Shown piece after piece: positions 8,395-11,879 of a stretch of DNA of 11,879 bases. Source of the stretch: Parvularia atlantis (taxonomy: Eukaryota > Opisthokonta > Rotosphaerida); contig CALSCO010002454.1 of assembly GCA_943704415.1 (NCBI GenBank), forward strand, positions 1 to 11,879. The letters are read 5' to 3'. The translations under genes were made by a program, and so were the position numbers. Every line of letters begins with the position of its first letter. Within the stretch, counting starts at the first letter, position 1. The notes below the pieces were generated by a model. The model was not told the origin of the DNA and searched no databases. It saw nothing but the letters and a program-made list of their open reading frames with translations.

Positions 8395-10592
8395 TCACGC
8401 GGGCCCGTCGGGCAGCGACTCGGCCATCTGCGTACGGCAGTGAGCGACGCGGCCAAAGCGCAGGGAGGTCAAAGAGCGCACCGCGCGGTAGTTCTCGAGA
8501 TCGACGTCGTCAAAGAAGCCGCTGATGCGCGCCTGGAGCAGCCGCGCGAGCGTGTGCGGCGGCTGCTTCTCGGGCAGCGACGAGCTGGCCGGGTTCGAGG
8601 CAATGCGGGAGCGCGCGCCGCTCGGGCCGTCGTGGTCGTGGTCGTCGCCGGCTGCGATGTCTGTGTCGAGCAGCCGGCTCGGGCGCACGTCCAGCTCCGA
8701 GTCGGATGCCATGAAGGCGCTGTCGAGCTCGCTGATCTGTGACGTCGGTGCGCATCAGCGGGCGCGCAGAGCGAGCGCTGAGCAGGCAGCTCGCACTGGC
8801 TTCATATCCGAGTCCTTCTTCGTGATCGGCGCGCGGCGGCCTGTCGACGATGAGCTGCTCGTGCGGCGGCGCATCTGCGGCGGGGCGCTGGTTGCGCGTG
8901 CGTGCCTTGCGGTGCGCACCCGGTCAGGGCCCACACCTAGCACGCGCGCGTGTCCGCCTGCAGCGCACCGCTCGTCAAAGCACACGATCACGACCGAGAT
9001 GTTGTCGTTGCTGCCGCGCTTGAGCGCCTCGGCCACGACGAGGTCGCAAGCGACTTGCGCGTGGCTGGGCTGGCTGTCAGTGCATGGGAAGACAGCCGCA
9101 CTTTGTGGCGCACCTGGTCGAGGGCGACTTTTGCCGCGACGCAGCGAGGCAGTCGCACACGAGCGAGACCACGTCCTCGTTCGACATGACGTCCCATACG
9201 CCGTCCGAGGCCATCACCACAAAGTCGTCGTCCTGCGCGCGCGTGAGACGTGCGACCGGGTGACCGGGCACAGCGCCCGTACCTTGCTGATCGGCTGCAC
9301 GGCCACCTCGGGCGTGGGCATGACAAACGGCGCGAGGTTTGAGTCGCCGAGCGCGCGCGTGACCGACAGCTGGCCGCCGACGCGGTCGTTTTGGATCACG
9401 CCTGCCGAGCCGGTCGATCAGCGTGCAGCGAGCGACATTGCAACGGCAAGCAGGAGCGCACCGCCGAGCTTGAGGATGCGCTCGCTCTCGGCCGGATCGG
9501 TCGCCTTGTGGTCGCGCGTAGCGAACGCGACCTTGCCGTTCTGCGCGAGCACGGCGCGCGAGTCGCCAACGTGCGCAATATAGCGCCGGTCGCCGATGAG
9601 CAGCAGCGCAACGGCGGTGGTGCCCGTCTGCGACGGGCGCGGCCGTGAGCGCGCACAGCACTGCGAGAGAAGCCGGCACGCACCACGGTCGCCCATGTCC
9701 GCATCTCGCGCGCGCACATCTCGAACGCGTCGGTGAGGGCGCGGCTGGGGTCGTCCGTCGGCACGATCGGCGTGGGCGAGCGCGGCGACAGCGGCGAGCG
9801 CGGGGCGCGCGGCACGCCCGCCTCGGGGTGCAGGCTCTCGTCGAGGATCAGGTGGATGCGTGAGGCGCAGTAGCTCGCCGCTTTGCTGCACTCGGCCGTG
9901 AGCCACCAAACGCAAGAGGCGTACACACGCGCGTGACGCGCACCGGCCACCGTGCCCGTCAAACAGCGCGAAATAGTCGCGCCGCTCGTTGTCCTGGAAG
10001 CAGCCCTTCATGCACACGATGTCCTGCATCTCGTGGCGCCGGCCGACGTCGAGTGTGCTGGCCGCGTCGAAGCGCCTGCTGAGCGTGGTCGCGAGGTCGA
10101 GCGTCTGGTTGCTGACCCACTGTGTGCGGCGCGGCGTCGGTGAACGAGGTGCGAGCGGGGCAACGCGTGGGACGCACCTTGTACACTGGCCCGTTGGCGT
10201 CCACGGACGACTGGCTCTTAATCGCGCGCCGGAACGAGCCCAGGCGCCTCTTGAACGTGCGCTGGCACGACTGCAGCAGCAGCTCTTCGAGGACGCCCGC
10301 GACCTGGGTGCACAGGCGCGATCAGCGTTGATGGATGTGAGCCAGCTGCGACGCGCACCTCTTTGTTGCGCTTCGACACGGCGAGCCACTGGTCCTGCAG
10401 TGCCGTGTCGGCCGCGAGCAGCGCGTCGTCGAGCATGACCGACGTGACAAAGATGGTCGTGCGCAGCGTGCGCAGCAGCCGCACGGCCGACGCGCCTGTG
10501 AGCAGCGGGTTGCGCCGCAGGTCGACGGTGCGCGAGATCTTGGTCGTCTCGAGCGCCTGTGTGTGCGCGCACGCGGTGAGCAAAGCCGCGTG

Positions 10593-10628
<36 letters not shown>

Positions 10629-11418
10629 CGCACCTTGGCGAGGTCTTCGGCGCCGGCGTCATCGATCTCCGTGTTGATGAGGCTGTCGCGGCTCGCGATC
10701 AGCAGCACAAACGCGCGCGCACTGGCACTAGCAGCGCCACGCACATCAGCTCCTGCACCGACCGGTTGAGCGCGAGCGCGTGGCTGAGCGTGCGCAGCCC
10801 GGCGGCACGGATCGGGTTGTTGGACAGGTTGAGCGTCTCGAGCGTGGCCATGAGGTGCGTCAGGAGCGGCGCGAGCGCCTGGAGTGACTCTGGCGTGAGG
10901 CCGCATCTGCCGCGGCACGATCGCCTCAGCCCGATGCGGCGCACGCGCAGCACGCGCACCCGTCGAGGTGCAGCGAGCGCAGGATCTTGCAGCGCAGCAG
11001 CGCGCGCCCGAGCACGACCTCGCCAGGCGCGCCCAGCGGCATCCCCGTCAGGTGCACGTCGATCCGCTGCGCCTTTTCGGGCACATCCGTGAGACTGCGT
11101 GCACGTGACGCGCGAGTGAGCGGCTCGTGGCTCGCAGCTCGCCGTGTGCGCTCGGCCGGCACCTGCTCTGGACGGCCTTGAGCGCCTTGAGCGAGGTCTT
11201 GAGCGCGGCGGCGGTGACCTTGCTGTGCGCGGCCTTGTCCTCGGCGTACTCCTTGTACTCGTCCTGCAGCGCCGTGCGAAGCTGGTTCGCGTCTGCCGCG
11301 CGGGCGTGATGAGCCCACGCCGGAGGGAGGGCCATGTCGCCGCCGCGCCGCGCCGCGCCGCACCGGGATTGCGCGGCCGCCCAACAAACAGCGCAAACTT
11401 CTGCCGGAACGACGACAT
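8395..11418 (-). CDS. LRR-PP2C fusion: leucine-rich-repeat protein phosphatase 2C
   Basis: Sixteen exons: 11364-11418, 11163-11292, 10960-11094, 10745-10906, 10634-10682, 10359-10556, 10178-10303, 9944-10119, 9684-9885, 9462-9627, 9283-9401, 9114-9232, 8969-9064, 8797-8887 (or -8905), 8482-8736, 8395-8427. About 703 residues. Start MSSFRQKFALFVG, then a charged helix (24-62). Ribonuclease-inhibitor-type LRRs cover about 62-243 (LRSLHLDGCGLTPESLQAL, LETLNLSNNPIRAAGLRTL, VQELILINTEIDDAGAEDL). A Mg/Mn-dependent Ser/Thr phosphatase domain follows (286-575): RRHEMQD, YFALFDGHGG, TGTTAVALLL, HVGDSRAVL, GGQLSVTRALGD, FVVMASDGVWDV, RGSNDNISVVIV. The metal-binding Asp residues of DGHGG, SDGVWD and NDN are kept; the first acidic motif reads EMQD, as in ILKAP. 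A Pro-rich insert (SPLSPRSPTP) sits inside the domain, and a 125-residue Ser/Asp-rich tail follows. LRR-PP2C pairing recalls PHLPP, but no PH domain is seen. Confidence 0.93.
10594..10628. repeat. 35-base G homopolymer (C35 in sense) inside LRR-PP2C intron 5
   Basis: Thirty-five uninterrupted G on the + strand, reading as C35 in the sense strand of the LRR-PP2C gene. It begins five bases after the donor (GTGCG then the C run) in intron 10557-10633. The rest of the intron has a CTCACC branch-like motif and acceptor CACACAG. Exact length may be affected by sequencing error. Confidence 0.9.
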
Positions 11419-11690
11419 GAGACGCGGTGTCGCGGGCGCGTTTCGCCTTGGCGAGTCCTCTGCCGCGCGCTGTTCTCGCTCGCTCTCCCGAACGCGCGAC
11501 CGGCGCCCTCTGCTGCGACGGCGGCTGCGGCAGCGGCAGCGAGGAGGGTGCGAAGGGGTCAGTCGAGAAGCGTGACAGGAGCAAATTGCGCTCGTCCCCT
11601 TTTGGCAAGTCGGCGGCATGCCGGCCGTTTCTTCTCTCCTTTCGTTTCTGTGTGAACAGACGGCACCTGCACACATGCACGCTGTCACAC
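11419..11690. other. 5' flank of the LRR-PP2C gene
   Basis: There is no supported gene in these roughly 270 bases. Several frames are open only because stop codons are rare in GC-rich sequence, and none gives a recognisable protein. The part nearest 11560-11680 is richer in A and T than the exons, as expected of a 5' UTR or promoter. No TATA-like element is obvious. Confidence 0.5.
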
Positions 11691-11782
11691 GCCAAGTAGG
11701 CGCGCATGGCGCGAATCGAACGTGCCACCTCCACCAGCAGCTCGTCGATCGCTCGGATCATGATGCCGGTGCCCTTGATTTG
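11691..11782 (-). CDS. Possible partial exon of another minus-strand gene
   Basis: Read on the minus strand, bases after a candidate acceptor (CACTGAAG, AG at 11783-11784) translate as QIKGTGIMIRAIDELLVEV, then ARSIRAMRAYLA. This looks like an amphipathic helix, with G or C at nearly every third position as in the other exons. The GA/TC tract lies directly upstream, so this may be the 3'-most exon of a gene beyond the window. Alternatively, ATG 11761 could begin an extra 5' exon of the LRR-PP2C gene. The end at 11691 assumes donor GTGTGAC at 11690. No stop codon is seen in this frame nearby. I do not recognise a family. Confidence 0.3.
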
Positions 11783-11792
11783 CTTCAGTGGC

Positions 11793-11794
<2 letters not shown>

Positions 11795-11879
<85 letters not shown>
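11795..11879. repeat. (GA)n dinucleotide tract at window end
   Basis: Eighty-five bases of perfect GA, (TC)n on the minus strand, running to the last base, so its true length is unknown. If the adjacent minus-strand exon is real, the tract lies in the intron just upstream of it, or in a 5' UTR if that exon is the first. Confidence 0.97.

Noticed and set aside
10322-10918. Frame with a polyproline run in the LRR-PP2C region
   Set aside because: The prolines come from the C35 tract, which sits between a GTGCG donor and a CACACAG acceptor. Skipping it joins LRR sequence in frame.
11708-11730. tRNA T-arm-like sequence (GTTCGATTC on the minus strand)
   Set aside because: The stem has a mismatch, no matching acceptor, D or anticodon arms are found upstream, and the bases read as coding ARSIRAM.

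Overview
The window is GC-rich, intron-rich eukaryotic nuclear DNA from a compact genome. Seven protein genes lie end to end and an eighth may begin at the right edge. They contain about 43 complete introns of only 44 to 93 bases. Most introns begin GTGCG, carry a CTCAC, CTGAC or CTAAC-like branch motif, and end in (C/A)AG with no pyrimidine tract. Splicing them by hand rebuilds conserved proteins in frame, which is the main evidence for the gene models. The gene set (an actin-binding twinfilin, a small plant-type complex I subunit, a RUS-family protein) and the GTGCG donors suggest a microalga or related protist. A haptophyte is plausible, but that is inference.

Layout. 23-578 (-): N-terminal exons of a twinfilin-like protein, running off the left edge. 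693-1111 (+): an 80-residue membrane protein resembling a plant-type mitochondrial complex I accessory subunit. 1172-2829 (+): an unrecognised 502-residue protein in three exons. 2872-3476 (-): N-alpha-acetyltransferase NAA50. 3571-6306 (+): an ABCB8-like mitochondrial half ABC transporter in about 14 exons. 6307-6840: the only long gap inside the window. 6841-8328 (+): a RUS1/DUF647 family protein in seven exons. 8395-11418 (-): a leucine-rich-repeat plus PP2C phosphatase fusion in 16 exons. 11419-11690: 5' flank of that gene. About 11691-11782 (-): a coding-looking stretch followed by a long GA tract that ends the window.

The genes do not form one pathway. They look like ordinary nuclear housekeeping and signalling genes: cytoskeleton, respiration, N-terminal acetylation, organelle transport, DUF647 and phosphatase signalling. 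Neighbours are separated by 42 to 114 bases except at 6307-6840. Two divergent pairs must share promoters, and two convergent pairs have nearly touching 3' ends.

The points most worth a second look are the LRR-PP2C fusion with its SP/TP-rich insert, the unrecognised 502-residue protein, the uniform GTGCG mini-introns, first introns placed just after the start codon, and simple repeats ((CTG)17, C35, (ACC)9, a GGAC-type tetranucleotide) that sit inside introns and account for the longest ones. I found no mobile element, CRISPR array, RNA gene or clearly novel multi-gene system.
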